DNA of 64,000 bases from Psychrobacter cibarius (GTDB lineage: Bacteria > Pseudomonadota > Gammaproteobacteria > Pseudomonadales > Moraxellaceae): NCBI GenBank assembly GCA_030686115.1, contig CP131612.1, positions 1,054,001 to 1,118,000 on the forward strand, read 5' to 3'. The position numbers and the translations under genes were made by a program. This document shows, in pieces, positions 33,640 through 42,750 of this stretch. Below the pieces are notes generated by a model. The model was not told where the DNA came from. It ran no database searches and was given only the letters and a program-made list of their open reading frames with translations. The number at the start of each line of letters is the position of its first letter. Within the stretch, counting starts at the first letter, position 1.

Positions 33640-33951
33640 ATGGAATACAAGGTAACTAAGCAGCACTGGGGTGACAAGCAATACTTTGAAGGCGATACGC
33701 GCGAAGTTAAAAACGACTCAGACGCTAAAGAGCTTCTAAGAATGGGGTTGATTATCGATCCTAAAGCAGCTGCAGCAGATAAGAAAAAAGCTGCCGCTGA
33801 TGCTAAGGCGGCTGCAGAAAAAGCTGAAAAGGAAGCTGCAGAGGCTAAGGCTGATGCTGAACAGGCTAAGAAAGAGGCTGGTGAGGCAGAGAAGGCAGCA
33901 CCTGAAACCAAAAACAAGATGGCAAAAGAGCCAGCTAACAAATCAGAGTAA
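33640..33951 (+). CDS. Ala/Lys/Glu-rich phage protein
   Basis: The protein has 103 residues: a short folded start (QHWGDKQYFEGDTREVKNDS) and then a repetitive helix of Ala, Lys and Glu, very likely a coiled coil. Similar small proteins lie after the capsid gene in other phages with no proven job. It shows resemblance to the next gene in layout (short head, charged tail). Confidence 0.7.
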   Translation: MEYKVTKQHWGDKQYFEGDTREVKNDSDAKELLRMGLIIDPKAAAADKKKAAADAKAAAEKAEKEAAEAKADAEQAKKEAGEAEKAAPETKNKMAKEPANKSE

Positions 33952-33957
33952 ACCGTT

Positions 33958-34170
33958 ATGTTTATACGTACTTTGAGATACATGATAGTCAACCGAACCC
34001 CTCTGCAGCGCGATACCACTGTTGAAGTCGACAAAGCAGAAGGTAAAAAACTGATCAATAAAGGCTACGCTGTCGAAGTTGATGCACCTCATGTTGATGT
34101 AGCAAAAGCGGAAACGCCAAAAACCAAAGCGGCAGCAGTGAAAACCGACACCAAAGACAAGGCAGATTAA
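33958..34170 (+). CDS. small phage protein with charged tail
   Basis: The protein has 70 residues: a short beta-like start (RDTTVEVDKAEGKKLINKGY) and an Ala/Lys/Thr tail. The start domain (strand, then a DKAEGKKLINKGYA helix) resembles that of the preceding gene, where the same slot reads DSDAKELLRMGLI. The two may be distant duplicates. Confidence 0.6.
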   Translation: MFIRTLRYMIVNRTPLQRDTTVEVDKAEGKKLINKGYAVEVDAPHVDVAKAETPKTKAAAVKTDTKDKAD

Positions 34171-34172
34171 CC

Positions 34173-34481
34173 ATGGTCACACTCGAGCAGGTGAAATTTC
34201 AATGCCGCATCGAGCATGATGATGAAGATGTGCTGCTGTCAGGATACATGGCAGCTGCTCGTGACCATGTTCAAATGCACCTTGACCGCACCATTTACGA
34301 ATTGGCGGTGCCAGATGATGACCCTAATGGTGTTATTGATAATGCCTCTATTGACCAAGCGATGTTACTCATCGTTGGCCACTGGTACGCCCATCGTGAA
34401 GCAGTGTCTGAATCATCGATGACCGAGATGCCAATGGGTGCTTATCATCTGCTACAGCCCTATCGAAATATGGGAATTTAA
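34173..34481 (+). CDS. head-tail connector protein (gp6-like)
   Basis: The protein has 102 residues with the pattern of phage_connect_1 / gp6-like proteins: VTLEQVKFQCRIEHDDEDVL, AAARDHVQMHLDRTIYE and MLLIVGHWYAHREAV. It would bind below the portal and form the connector ring. Confidence 0.86.
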   Translation: MVTLEQVKFQCRIEHDDEDVLLSGYMAAARDHVQMHLDRTIYELAVPDDDPNGVIDNASIDQAMLLIVGHWYAHREAVSESSMTEMPMGAYHLLQPYRNMGI

Positions 34482-34485
34482 TATT

Positions 34486-34614
34486 ATGTCATGTAAAGGA
34501 TGCGAGGCACGCCGTGAGTGGATCAAACGAAGAACCGATGAAGCCAGAAAACGAGCTAAGCAGCTTATTGCCAAGCTTAATAACACTGACGACCAAACTG
34601 GTCGAACAAAATAA
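34486..34614 (+). CDS. short CxxC protein overlapping the next gene, 42 residues
   Basis: The frame MSCKGCEARREWIKRRTDEA and onward is typical of small phage proteins with an N-terminal CxxC followed by a basic helix. It shares 101 bases with the following gene in another frame. Its start signal is weak (GGGAATTTAATATT). Confidence 0.5.
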   Translation: MSCKGCEARREWIKRRTDEARKRAKQLIAKLNNTDDQTGRTK

Positions 34615-34750
34615 CGTACTCATCCAGCAGTCCAGTGAAAAAGAGCAAATCATATTGCGACTGCTTGATCAGCACGATGAGATATTAAACGAGCTCGTCG
34701 AGCAACAAGACGACGATGACGAAACAGGCTCAACCTTTTTAGATGGGTGA
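34514..34750 (+). CDS. hypothetical helical phage protein, 78 residues
   Basis: A GTG start preceded by GCGAGGCACGCC. The product is helical and acidic at the end (LLDQHDEILNELVEQQDDDD). It overlaps the CxxC frame upstream and ends 5 bases before the next start. No family is recognised. Confidence 0.6.
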   Translation: MSGSNEEPMKPENELSSLLPSLITLTTKLVEQNNVLIQQSSEKEQIILRLLDQHDEILNELVEQQDDDDETGSTFLDG

Positions 34751-34755
34751 ATAAT

Positions 34756-35112
34756 ATGGCAGTCAATGCTGGCGAGTTAAAGCACCGCGTCACTATCCAA
34801 AGCTATGTTAAGGGTGGGCGTGATGAAGATGGATATGATTTGCCGTCAGAGTGGATCGACTACAAAAAAGCCTATGCCAAAATCACGCCTCTATCTACTA
34901 AGGATTTGCTTAGCGCCCAAGCTGCTGACTCTGAAATCACTGCTCGAATGAAAGTCCGCTATCGCACTGGTCTTGATATCGATACGACTATGCGTGTTAT
35001 TTGGAAGGGTCGATTGTATGCAATAGATAGCCAAGGGCTTGATGATAGTGATAGCGGTTTGGAGTATTTTACATTTGCTCTTTCAGGCGGCATTGAGCAA
35101 TTCAAGGACTAA
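34756..35112 (+). CDS. head closure / head-tail adaptor protein
   Basis: The protein has 118 residues from ATG 34756 (a GTG at 34747 is an alternative). It has the SPP1 gp16-like / phage_H_T_join pattern: AGELKHRVTIQSYVKGGRDE, YAKITPLSTKDLLSAQA, and VRYRTGLDIDTTMRVIWKGR. It closes the head after packaging. Confidence 0.85.
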   Translation: MAVNAGELKHRVTIQSYVKGGRDEDGYDLPSEWIDYKKAYAKITPLSTKDLLSAQAADSEITARMKVRYRTGLDIDTTMRVIWKGRLYAIDSQGLDDSDSGLEYFTFALSGGIEQFKD

Positions 35113-35114
35113 TC

Positions 35115-35618
35115 ATGGCAAACGAAATTACCGGGCTTGATGAAGTGCAAGCAAAGCTACGTCAGCTTGGCAATCAACGTAAAGCCAAAAATGCTGCCAC
35201 ACGCTCTTCACGAAAAGCAATGAACATCGTCAAAAAAGCAGCTGTAATCAATGCCAAAGCGCTCGATGACAAAGACAGCCCCGAAAAGATTTGGAAAAAC
35301 ATCGTTACTAAGCCCGGTAAAACTAAGGGCGTTGATAATGTTGTGATGAAGGTCGGTGTAAAAGGCGGTGCGAGAAAGTACGGTACCAATGCAGACAATC
35401 GACGTGCAAACCGAATAGGTCGAACTTATCAGACGCAGGGCGATAAGAAAAACCCCGGCGGTGATACTTGGTACTTCAGACTGGTAGAGTATGGAAGCGC
35501 TACCAATAACGCTACTCCTTTTTTGCGACCGGCACTAAATAACAATATGGCCGCGGTGCAGGCTGAATTTACCAGAGCATACAAAGAAGAGCTTGATAAG
35601 GAGATTGCCAAACTATGA
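35115..35618 (+). CDS. HK97 gp10-like tail-completion protein
   Basis: The protein has 167 residues. It starts EITGLDEVQAKLRQLGNQRK, has a basic helical centre and contains TWYFRLVEYGSATNNATPFL, the gp10 signature. It takes part in joining head and tail. ATGA overlap with the next gene. Confidence 0.88.
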   Translation: MANEITGLDEVQAKLRQLGNQRKAKNAATRSSRKAMNIVKKAAVINAKALDDKDSPEKIWKNIVTKPGKTKGVDNVVMKVGVKGGARKYGTNADNRRANRIGRTYQTQGDKKNPGGDTWYFRLVEYGSATNNATPFLRPALNNNMAAVQAEFTRAYKEELDKEIAKL

Positions 35619-35977
35619 GCTTTTTACCGATATACCGCACACTTAAAGCTGATATCGACTTGGCATTGCTTATCAATGTCGAGAGTAAAGCGTTTGAGGA
35701 TGTAGCGCCCTTTGGTACAGCGCCACCGTACATCGTCTGGCAAACCATATCAGGGCAAGCAAACAATCATTTGGATGAACCCGCAAATTTTGACGATACT
35801 CAATATCAGGTGATGGTGTATGACACCAGTCCACGCAAAGCCAATGAAATTCGTGATGCGGTACGAGCGGTGCTAGAGAAACACTCTTGGATATTAAACC
35901 CATCAATCAGTCAGCATGACAGCAAAGCCAAGCTATACGGTCGCGGATTCGATGCAAATTGGATCTTAGAGCGTTAG
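35615..35977 (+). CDS. DUF3168 tail terminator-like protein
   Basis: The protein has 120 residues with the DUF3168 pattern: AFEDVAPFGTAPPYIVWQTI, YQVMVYDTSPRKANEIRDAV. These proteins cap the tail tube, as gpU does in lambda. Confidence 0.83.
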   Translation: MSFLPIYRTLKADIDLALLINVESKAFEDVAPFGTAPPYIVWQTISGQANNHLDEPANFDDTQYQVMVYDTSPRKANEIRDAVRAVLEKHSWILNPSISQHDSKAKLYGRGFDANWILER

Positions 35978-36039
35978 TTGTTAATCAAAACCCCATCAAT
36001 TCACAATCAAAACTCCATCAAATTACAGGACAACTCGTT

Positions 36040-36537
36040 ATGGCTAAGATTAAAAAAGGCGTATTCACGCAAGGTACCAATGTTTGGATTAAACACGGTG
36101 AAGAGGGTGCAGTGGTACTGACTAAAATGATGTGTATCACAGGCATTGTGTTGGGTGATGATAGCCCCACTGATATCCCTGATACGTGTCTGGAGGAAGA
36201 AGATTCAGCAACGTCCACTTATGGACTGAATACACCGGGTGAAGGGTCTATCACGATTAATACCGATCCTGAAAACGCCACTCATATTACTTTACTGCAG
36301 CTTGCGGATGACCGTGAAGGCGTAGAAGTATTCGTTGGCTGGTCTGACGGTAAGATTGTACCAACGCTTGAGGCTTTGACTGGTGTAGTCACGCTGCCTG
36401 AAGGTCGTACTTGGACATCGTTCACAGCCCTGCTGAAAAATAGCGCACCTACATTCGACCCTGATTCGTTGGTAAAGCACACTGTCTCTATGAAGCGTCA
36501 GTCTCGAGCTATCACGGCATACAAGACTACGCCGTAA
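36040..36537 (+). CDS. major tail tube protein
   Basis: The protein has 165 residues from ATG 36040, preceded by AGGACAACTCGTT. It is beta-rich with segments TPGEGSITINTDPENATHIT and PTLEALTGVVTLPEGRTWTS typical of phage tail tube proteins. It lies just before the tail chaperones, as expected. Confidence 0.8.
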   Translation: MAKIKKGVFTQGTNVWIKHGEEGAVVLTKMMCITGIVLGDDSPTDIPDTCLEEEDSATSTYGLNTPGEGSITINTDPENATHITLLQLADDREGVEVFVGWSDGKIVPTLEALTGVVTLPEGRTWTSFTALLKNSAPTFDPDSLVKHTVSMKRQSRAITAYKTTP

Positions 36538-36613
36538 ACGTGCTGTAATCAGTAATGATCACTAACACTAAGCCTCTTAATTGAGGCTTAACTATTTTTA
36601 GAGGATTGGAAAG

Positions 36614-36970
36614 ATGGAAAAGTATGAACTATCAGACATCAAAGCAGGTAGCTTGGTTGGAGAGATACATGAAGATACAGTTGAGTTTTACCACAAGGGC
36701 AAGCTGTGCAAAGTTGATATCAAGTACAAAACGCTTCCATTTTTAGAAAGTGATTCGTTACATAAACGTATGAATAACAATGAAGATGTTGCTGCTGAAT
36801 GGATAAGTAAGGCATTGGTCGATGAAAAAGGTAAGACGACGTTCACGCAGCAGCAAGTCGAAAAAAACTTTATTCAACCATTGGCGAACGCTGTATTTAA
36901 TAAAGTATGGGGGCTTGATAGTGTAAAAAAGGCGGTGGCGGAGCAGACGGCCAAGAAGAAAGAGGGGTAA
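36614..36970 (+). CDS. tail assembly chaperone, G-like
   Basis: The protein has 118 residues. It starts MEKYELSDIKAGSLVGEIHE and is a soluble protein located between tail tube and tape measure, the slot of lambda G. It ends in a Lys/Gly run whose DNA (GAAAGAGGGGTAA) allows a -1 slip into the next open frame. Sequence similarity alone is weak; position decides. Confidence 0.75.
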   Translation: MEKYELSDIKAGSLVGEIHEDTVEFYHKGKLCKVDIKYKTLPFLESDSLHKRMNNNEDVAAEWISKALVDEKGKTTFTQQQVEKNFIQPLANAVFNKVWGLDSVKKAVAEQTAKKKEG

Positions 36971-37260
36971 TCGCTGGTGAAGATGAATTGCTGTTTGAGC
37001 TTGCGCTGGCTGGTATCGGCGGCAATACAGTTCATCAGGTTAAAACCAATCTTACTATGGTTGAGATTAGCCAGTGGGCAGTATATCGTCAGCGTCGTGG
37101 TAGTTTAAATATTGGCAGGCGTGTCGAGCAAGCTGCTGCAAATATCATTGCAATGAATATTAATAAAGGGCTTAAAGTTGAAGATTGGGTGGAGCCGCTT
37201 GAGTTTATGCCAAATGAAGATGATGTCGTGGTGAGTTTTGAAGATCAGGTTGAGAGTTAA
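36964..37260 (+). CDS. -1 frameshift extension of the tail chaperone (GT-like)
   Basis: This frame opens within the end of the preceding gene in the -1 phase and has no ATG or ribosome site near its 5' end; the first usable start is a TTG at 36988. It reads LLFELALAGIGGNTVHQV and continues as a helical domain. Slipping at GGGG before TAA (36964-36967) would join it to the G-like protein, as in the G/GT pair of many siphophages. Confidence 0.7.
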   Translation, partial: GVIAGEDELLFELALAGIGGNTVHQVKTNLTMVEISQWAVYRQRRGSLNIGRRVEQAAANIIAMNINKGLKVEDWVEPLEFMPNEDDVVVSFEDQVES

Positions 37261-37478
37261 GGGTATGATTTACCACATTCTGAGCATTCCCAATTGCCAT
37301 GATTGACAAATAGATTGGCTAATAATAGAAATGCTAATACAAACAACCACAAGCCTAAAGTAATTATCACCAATATAATATGTAGTATCCAATTAAACTT
37401 TTCAGCATTACGATGGTGAATAGTTTTTTTGCCTTGTTTTGAGCAATGGAGTAATCTTTGTTCTACTACGGTTGCCAT
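37257..37478 (-). CDS. small membrane protein with C-terminal CxxC, minus-strand moron
   Basis: The protein has 73 residues. It has a basic N-terminus, a long hydrophobic double helix (ILHIILVIITLGLWLFVLAF and LLLANLFV) and a terminal WECSECGKSYP that looks like half of a zinc ribbon. AAGGTAGGTCGT precedes the ATG. It is opposite to all late genes around it, so it is probably expressed in the lysogen. Function unknown. Confidence 0.6.
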   Translation of the reverse strand: MATVVEQRLLHCSKQGKKTIHHRNAEKFNWILHIILVIITLGLWLFVLAFLLLANLFVNHGNWECSECGKSYP

Positions 37479-37587
37479 ACGACCTACCTTATTTAAAATA
37501 ATTCTTCGTTTGATACAAGGGTAAAACTAGATATTTGTATTGTTTCGTAATACTATCTCTTAAGTAACTAATTATCTAGAGGGTTTT

Positions 37588-38265
37588 ATGAAAAATATAC
37601 TACTAACATCGGTTATAACAGCTGGCGTCTTGTCTGCTTGTGCTACACCTAACTATAATTATACTCCTGAACTCAAAGAGATAAGTAACCCACCAATTGG
37701 ACAGGTGACTACTGCAAGCCTTGGAGATCATATGCTGACTCAAGGAATGATGGTTGAGCAAGATGCTATCTATATAGATGGCGACTACAATATGTCTGGC
37801 AATAGAGTATCTTCAGGCTATTTTGCGAAACAAGGTGAAGATGAAAAGTATGAGCAGTACAGAATCTCTAATGACGTTGGTGCTGGTAAAGTTACAAAGG
37901 GTCTATTAAAAGATCCACCTGCTTTGTTGGCTGTTAGAAAAGAGGATAATGCTCTTTGTGTTATGACGATTTATAACTATGTCAGCAGTTGTACCGCAGA
38001 CGTTCCGTACAAAAAAACCAATTGGGCGACTGCTAATAAAAATAGCTTTCAACAAACATTGCTCTATAACGGTAAAGTAGGTAATAAGATAAATATTGGC
38101 TATCGTGAATTTAGTAGTGATACAGCAAGACCGGCCTTTAATAATGATGTTGAATACGACTTGTCTCAATCCAAGGAAATTGGGTACAAAGGTGCCTTGA
38201 TAGATGTCATAGATGCCGATAACAAGCAAATTAAATATAAAGTTACTAAAGGCTTTAATAAGTAA
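37588..38265 (+). CDS. phage-borne lipoprotein, likely moron
   Basis: The protein has 225 residues with a lipoprotein signal (NILLTSVITAGVLSAC). The mature part is soluble, with two later Cys and no named family. It has its own ribosome site (AGAGGGTTTT) and is followed by a strong terminator. It lies between tail chaperone and tape measure, an unusual spot. A surface or envelope function, such as superinfection exclusion, is plausible but not shown. Confidence 0.72.
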   Translation: MKNILLTSVITAGVLSACATPNYNYTPELKEISNPPIGQVTTASLGDHMLTQGMMVEQDAIYIDGDYNMSGNRVSSGYFAKQGEDEKYEQYRISNDVGAGKVTKGLLKDPPALLAVRKEDNALCVMTIYNYVSSCTADVPYKKTNWATANKNSFQQTLLYNGKVGNKINIGYREFSSDTARPAFNNDVEYDLSQSKEIGYKGALIDVIDADNKQIKYKVTKGFNK

Positions 38266-38339
38266 TAGTATTTTTGAGAGCTTGAATAGCTAAATGTTTA
38301 GAGTGGTAAAATAATTCAATAAACTAAAATAGCAATAAG

Positions 38340-38376
38340 AACCCCATCAGCGTTTAAAACGCCAATGGGGTTTTTT
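38340..38376 (+). terminator. terminator before the tape measure gene
   Basis: AACCCCAT pairs with ATGGGGTT around an inner GCGTTT/AACGC stem and is followed by six T. It closes the lipoprotein gene. Confidence 0.85.
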
Positions 38377-38402
38377 ATTGCTAAAAATAAGGACAATTCG
38401 TT

Positions 38403-41400
38403 ATGGCAGGTACTTCACTAGGCACGCTAACCCTCGACTTGGCGGTACGCCTGAGTGAGTTTACCGATGGTCTGTCGCGTGCTGAACGTGAGACACGTGA
38501 CAGTACTGAAAATATGGGTGAGTCTGTTGGTAAGTTTAAAGAAAAGTTAATAGATGATCTCAGTGGCACGGCTATCGGCGATGCTGTAGGTTCTCTTAAT
38601 GAAAAACTTTCTTCCATTACTGACGCTTTTGGCGAAGGAGGTTTAGCAGGCGCGGCGGCAATAGGCGCTGCTTCTATTATAGGGTCAGTCGCTGCTATAG
38701 GTGTGGGGTTAGTAACGTTAGCATTGCAAACAGCAGAAGCAGACGAGCAATTAGAAAGATTGGCCACAAGAGCAAACACTTCTATTACCAACCTACAAGT
38801 TTTGACGGCCGCCACTGGTGCGTATGGGCTAGAGATGGAAAGCGTCGGTGATATCTTGGCAGACGCTCAAGAGAAGCTAGGCGAGTTTAGCGCGACCGGT
38901 GGTGGTGGTCTAGTAGACACCTTGGAGCTTATGCAAAACGCTACCAAGAAGACTGATGCGGAGCTAGAAATATTTGGTAAAAGCTTATCTACGATGGACA
39001 GCGTAGATGCTATCCAAGCCGTAGTTAACGAAATGGAGCAGGCAGGAGCGACAACACAAGAAGTAAGATTCGTTACTGAGTCATTAGCAAGTGGCTTAGG
39101 CGACATAATACCGCTCTGGGACAACAACGGTGAAGCCTTGCGTAATTATGAGCATGACCTCAATGAAGCTGGCGTGATAAGAACTAAGGAGTCCATAGAG
39201 CAGTCTCAGCTCTTAGCAAATGAGGTCGAAGGCTTGCAGATTAAATTTGAAGGTGTATCCAATCAACTAGTCACTGCCGCTCTACCAGCCATGGCTACGC
39301 TAATAGAGTATTTCAAAGAAGGTACTACCCAAGGCGGTAGCTTCAAAAATGAAATCAGTGGTGTGGGTCAAGCTATAAATATTACAGCAGCATCAGTCGT
39401 TGGGCTAGCAGCTGGCATGGGGCTACTGATCAATTCATTCTCAGCCGTTGGTCGTCAAATGGCCAACATAGGACAAACAGCGCAAAATTTTTATAATGCT
39501 GATAATTTGGCTGATAAAGGTAAGGCTTTATTTACTGGTTTCTTTTCTGCTGGAGCTTTAGCTAGTGGAAGTATGTTAGATATCTCTAGCCAATGGGCTA
39601 GAGATATGGAAACTATAAATAAATTGCTAGATGGCGCTTCTAGCAAAATGAATAAGATTAATACACAGCGCCCAGTAGCAAACACTTCGTTTGGTAGCGT
39701 TTTAACCCCTAAGGGCAATAATGCTGCGTTCCCTTATAGAAATGACGGTATTCCCTATCGAACGGGTGCAATAGATGTAGAGATTATAGCTTCAAGAGCT
39801 ATGGCTGACGCTGCTGAAGAAGAGGCTAAGGCGCAAGAAAAGCTTGCTAAGGCTAACGATAAAACTGCAAAGTCGCTTAAAGGTTTAGCGACTGTCAAGC
39901 TGAGTGTGAATACTAAAGCACTGAATAACGCTGAGAACTATGGCTTTGCAAACTATGAGGCTCAATATGGTTTACCACAAGGATTGATGACCGGCATTCA
40001 TATGCAGGAGTCACATGGTAATACTAAAGCGACTGGGCCATCTACCAAGTGGGGAACAGCAAAAGGTGGATTTCAGCTTATAGATGCCACTGCCAAGAGA
40101 TTCCAAGTTGATAACGCTTACAACATGGAGCAAGCGACAGAGGGTGCCGCCAAGTATCTAAGTTATCTATACAAGCACTTCAATGGCGACCTGGCTAAAA
40201 CCATCGCGGCATACAATACAGGCGAGGGCAATGTAGATAAAAACCCAATGTCATTGATATTATCTGACCGATGGGCTAGAAACAAGAAAACAGGGATTGG
40301 ACAAACCAAAGAGTACACTAAAAACGTACTTGCTTACATGAAGTCAGCCACGACCGATACAAGTAAATTGGTTTATGACACCGTGACCAAGCAAGCGCAA
40401 GATGCCCAGAAGTTGCAAGAGGAGACGCTTCGCCGTCAAGGTTCGATACAAGCAAAGTACGCCACTGAGCGTGAAAAACTCGATCGTGATTACGTGTCCA
40501 ATGTCACCGAGATTGAATCTTTGTATGCCGAAGGTTCGCTTGAACGCACTGATTTGCTGAATCGTGCGAAAGCAGAATATGACGCAAAACGCACCGCCAC
40601 CGCAAAATCAATACTCGAAAGCTACATGCAGGATGAGGAGAAGCTGACATACGCGCATAACAAAAAAATTGAGCGTATCAACGTTGAGTTTGCAGAAGAT
40701 GACCAGTCAAGACAATTGCTCATTGACTTGCAAAATGCAGCGTATCAAGAAGATTTAGCCAACTTCAAATTTGCATCACAAGCCAAGGCGCGCGCCCAAG
40801 ACAAGATGTACCAAAGTATTGCCAATAGCATGAAGGCCAATGGTTTGTCTGCTGCTAGCACTGGTCTTGATGCAATGGCTCAGCGCACTATGAGCAATAA
40901 AGATTATGAAGTCTGGCGCTTAGCTCAAGATCATGATGAGTCATTTAACTCCGTTAACAGTCAGTACTCCAATCGACAAGCTGAAATCAATGCGGTGGAT
41001 GAGCGCGGTGAATTTGCGTTGCCAGAGCTTGAACGCAATGAGTTGCTGGAGCTGGCACGTCAAGAACACCTAGACAGTATGTGGGCAATGGAACAGGAAT
41101 ATGCTTTAAAAGACCAGACGCTAGCGGAACAGCAGGCTGCGCAGCGCGTAGCTATTTATCAAGGGTTGTTCGCTGGCATGACCAATGCTGCCTCTGTATT
41201 CTTTGGCGAAAACTCAAGACTGCACAAGCTTGCGTTTGCAGCTGAGCAAGCTTACGCGGTAAATAAAGCGCTCATGAATGTCGAAGAGACCTATTCCAAT
41301 ACCTTTAACTCATTGTCAGCCATCCCTCTTATTGGCCCATACATTGCAGCGCCAGGTGCGGCAGTTGCTGCTGGACTACAAGTAGCTAGCGCCACCAGAA

Positions 41401-41750
41401 TCCAAGGTATGTCAGCACCAAGCATAGCCGGCATTGCCCACGGCGGTCTTGATTATGTACCTAAAGAATCTACCTACTTACTCGATAAAGGCGAACGCGT
41501 ATTGTCACCACGCCAAAACAAAGACCTAGCCAACTTTATGGAAAATGGTCAAAAAGCCAGTGCCGGCAACATCACTATCAACAACAATTCAAGCGCTGAG
41601 GTAAGTGCTAGGCATAATCCTGACGGCACGGTAACGGTCGATATGGTAGACAAGATGATTGAAAAATCATTTAAACGTATTCGCACCGCCAACTCACTCG
41701 AGAGCAAGAGTATACAGCGCGGCACAACAGCAAGGGTGAATCGCCGATGA
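38403..41750 (+). CDS. tape measure protein with lytic transglycosylase domain
   Basis: The protein has 1115 residues. It sets tail length and is ejected during infection. The N-terminal part is helical with a hydrophobic patch (AGAAAIGAASIIGSVAAIGV). From about residue 515 to 620 there is an SLT-type domain: YGLPQGLMTGIHMQESHGNT with catalytic Glu536, then GGFQLIDATAKRF and TIAAYNTGEGNVDKNP. This would cut peptidoglycan to open a path for DNA. The C-terminal part is coiled coil, then a tail-domain end (GGLDYVPKESTYLLDKGERV). Confidence 0.9.
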   Translation: MAGTSLGTLTLDLAVRLSEFTDGLSRAERETRDSTENMGESVGKFKEKLIDDLSGTAIGDAVGSLNEKLSSITDAFGEGGLAGAAAIGAASIIGSVAAIGVGLVTLALQTAEADEQLERLATRANTSITNLQVLTAATGAYGLEMESVGDILADAQEKLGEFSATGGGGLVDTLELMQNATKKTDAELEIFGKSLSTMDSVDAIQAVVNEMEQAGATTQEVRFVTESLASGLGDIIPLWDNNGEALRNYEHDLNEAGVIRTKESIEQSQLLANEVEGLQIKFEGVSNQLVTAALPAMATLIEYFKEGTTQGGSFKNEISGVGQAINITAASVVGLAAGMGLLINSFSAVGRQMANIGQTAQNFYNADNLADKGKALFTGFFSAGALASGSMLDISSQWARDMETINKLLDGASSKMNKINTQRPVANTSFGSVLTPKGNNAAFPYRNDGIPYRTGAIDVEIIASRAMADAAEEEAKAQEKLAKANDKTAKSLKGLATVKLSVNTKALNNAENYGFANYEAQYGLPQGLMTGIHMQESHGNTKATGPSTKWGTAKGGFQLIDATAKRFQVDNAYNMEQATEGAAKYLSYLYKHFNGDLAKTIAAYNTGEGNVDKNPMSLILSDRWARNKKTGIGQTKEYTKNVLAYMKSATTDTSKLVYDTVTKQAQDAQKLQEETLRRQGSIQAKYATEREKLDRDYVSNVTEIESLYAEGSLERTDLLNRAKAEYDAKRTATAKSILESYMQDEEKLTYAHNKKIERINVEFAEDDQSRQLLIDLQNAAYQEDLANFKFASQAKARAQDKMYQSIANSMKANGLSAASTGLDAMAQRTMSNKDYEVWRLAQDHDESFNSVNSQYSNRQAEINAVDERGEFALPELERNELLELARQEHLDSMWAMEQEYALKDQTLAEQQAAQRVAIYQGLFAGMTNAASVFFGENSRLHKLAFAAEQAYAVNKALMNVEETYSNTFNSLSAIPLIGPYIAAPGAAVAAGLQVASATRIQGMSAPSIAGIAHGGLDYVPKESTYLLDKGERVLSPRQNKDLANFMENGQKASAGNITINNNSSAEVSARHNPDGTVTVDMVDKMIEKSFKRIRTANSLESKSIQRGTTARVNRR

Positions 41751-42223
41751 ATAATTTTGCACTCTGTCCATTACAGCGCGGCTACACGCCAGAAGTGGCA
41801 AACAATTTATTAGAGCAAGCACTGATGGGCGGTTTCGCCCGTCAGCGCGTGCAGTTTGTCAATAACGTACATACCGTAACCGCATCTGTCATGCTCGATG
41901 AGAAAATTAAGCAGCAGTACTTTTGGGCATTCTGGCGCAGCCATCAGACAAATCCACGTCCGTTTCTTTGGCGCTTGATTGTTGATGAAACCAGTGTTGC
42001 TACCTACGTCTGTCAGTTTGTCGCTGGCTCGCTACAGCTTGGTGAGCGTGACGGTAAAGTCTATAGCGTGTCGTTTGGTTTGCGTTTAAAGCCAAATAAT
42101 ACTGGCAAAGATTTTGACGAAACTATCATCGGTCTGTGGAACGATGGCGACCCGCGCAAACTCCTTAACTTGCTTGCTAAATTGGTTAATGAAGATTTGC
42201 CAGATGCACTAGGGAGTTTGTAA
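41747..42223 (+). CDS. tail tip-region protein, 158 residues
   Basis: It follows the tape measure gene by ATGA overlap and begins NNFALCPLQRGYTPEVANNL. It is a soluble mixed alpha/beta protein in the slot of lambda M. I cannot name the family with certainty. Confidence 0.65.
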   Translation: MNNFALCPLQRGYTPEVANNLLEQALMGGFARQRVQFVNNVHTVTASVMLDEKIKQQYFWAFWRSHQTNPRPFLWRLIVDETSVATYVCQFVAGSLQLGERDGKVYSVSFGLRLKPNNTGKDFDETIIGLWNDGDPRKLLNLLAKLVNEDLPDALGSL

Positions 42224-42750
42224 TGGCAGTAACGATTGATGATATCAAAGACCTGCATCTTGACAGCTCTCCCAGTATCGCCGCCCTCGAGACAATAGAG
42301 GTCAGTCACAGCTTATGGCCAACGCCAATACGTATCGTAACCAATCACGCCGATGGTGTTGATGCCATGCTTGAGACGGGCGAAGTGGTGAACTTTGAGT
42401 TTGCGCCATTGTTAATCAACCGCGGTAAAACCTCTGATGATCTTGATCAAAGCTTCAACATTACCTTGGGCGACTTGGGTGAGATTGTACCACCGCTAAT
42501 CAAGCAGATAAGAGCATCTGATAGCGACGAGTACCCACAAGTAATTTACCGTCAATATGCTTACGACGTGACCTCCATGTCCTTTGCTAAGGACAAACCT
42601 ATCGATGTTGTAAAAGGCTTGTTCATTGAACAAATGAGCCGTGACCATCAGGCAACAACGTTCGATGCTAAGACGCCAGATAAGAACACTGTGCCCACAG
42701 GTCGAACTTACAGCCTTGAGGAATATCCTGATTTAAAGGCGTTGTTATGA
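42223..42750 (+). CDS. DUF1833 tail protein
   Basis: The protein has 175 residues with the DUF1833 pattern: TIEVSHSLWPTPIRIVTNHA, VNFEFAPLLINRGKTSDDLD. It occupies the lambda L slot in the tail tip. TAATG and ATGA overlaps with both neighbours. Confidence 0.82.
   Translation: MAVTIDDIKDLHLDSSPSIAALETIEVSHSLWPTPIRIVTNHADGVDAMLETGEVVNFEFAPLLINRGKTSDDLDQSFNITLGDLGEIVPPLIKQIRASDSDEYPQVIYRQYAYDVTSMSFAKDKPIDVVKGLFIEQMSRDHQATTFDAKTPDKNTVPTGRTYSLEEYPDLKALL

Noticed and set aside
35983..36030. Imperfect direct repeat TCAAAACYCCATCAA before the tail tube gene
   Set aside because: Only two copies with a mismatch, no hairpin or known site; it could be simple slippage in a spacer.
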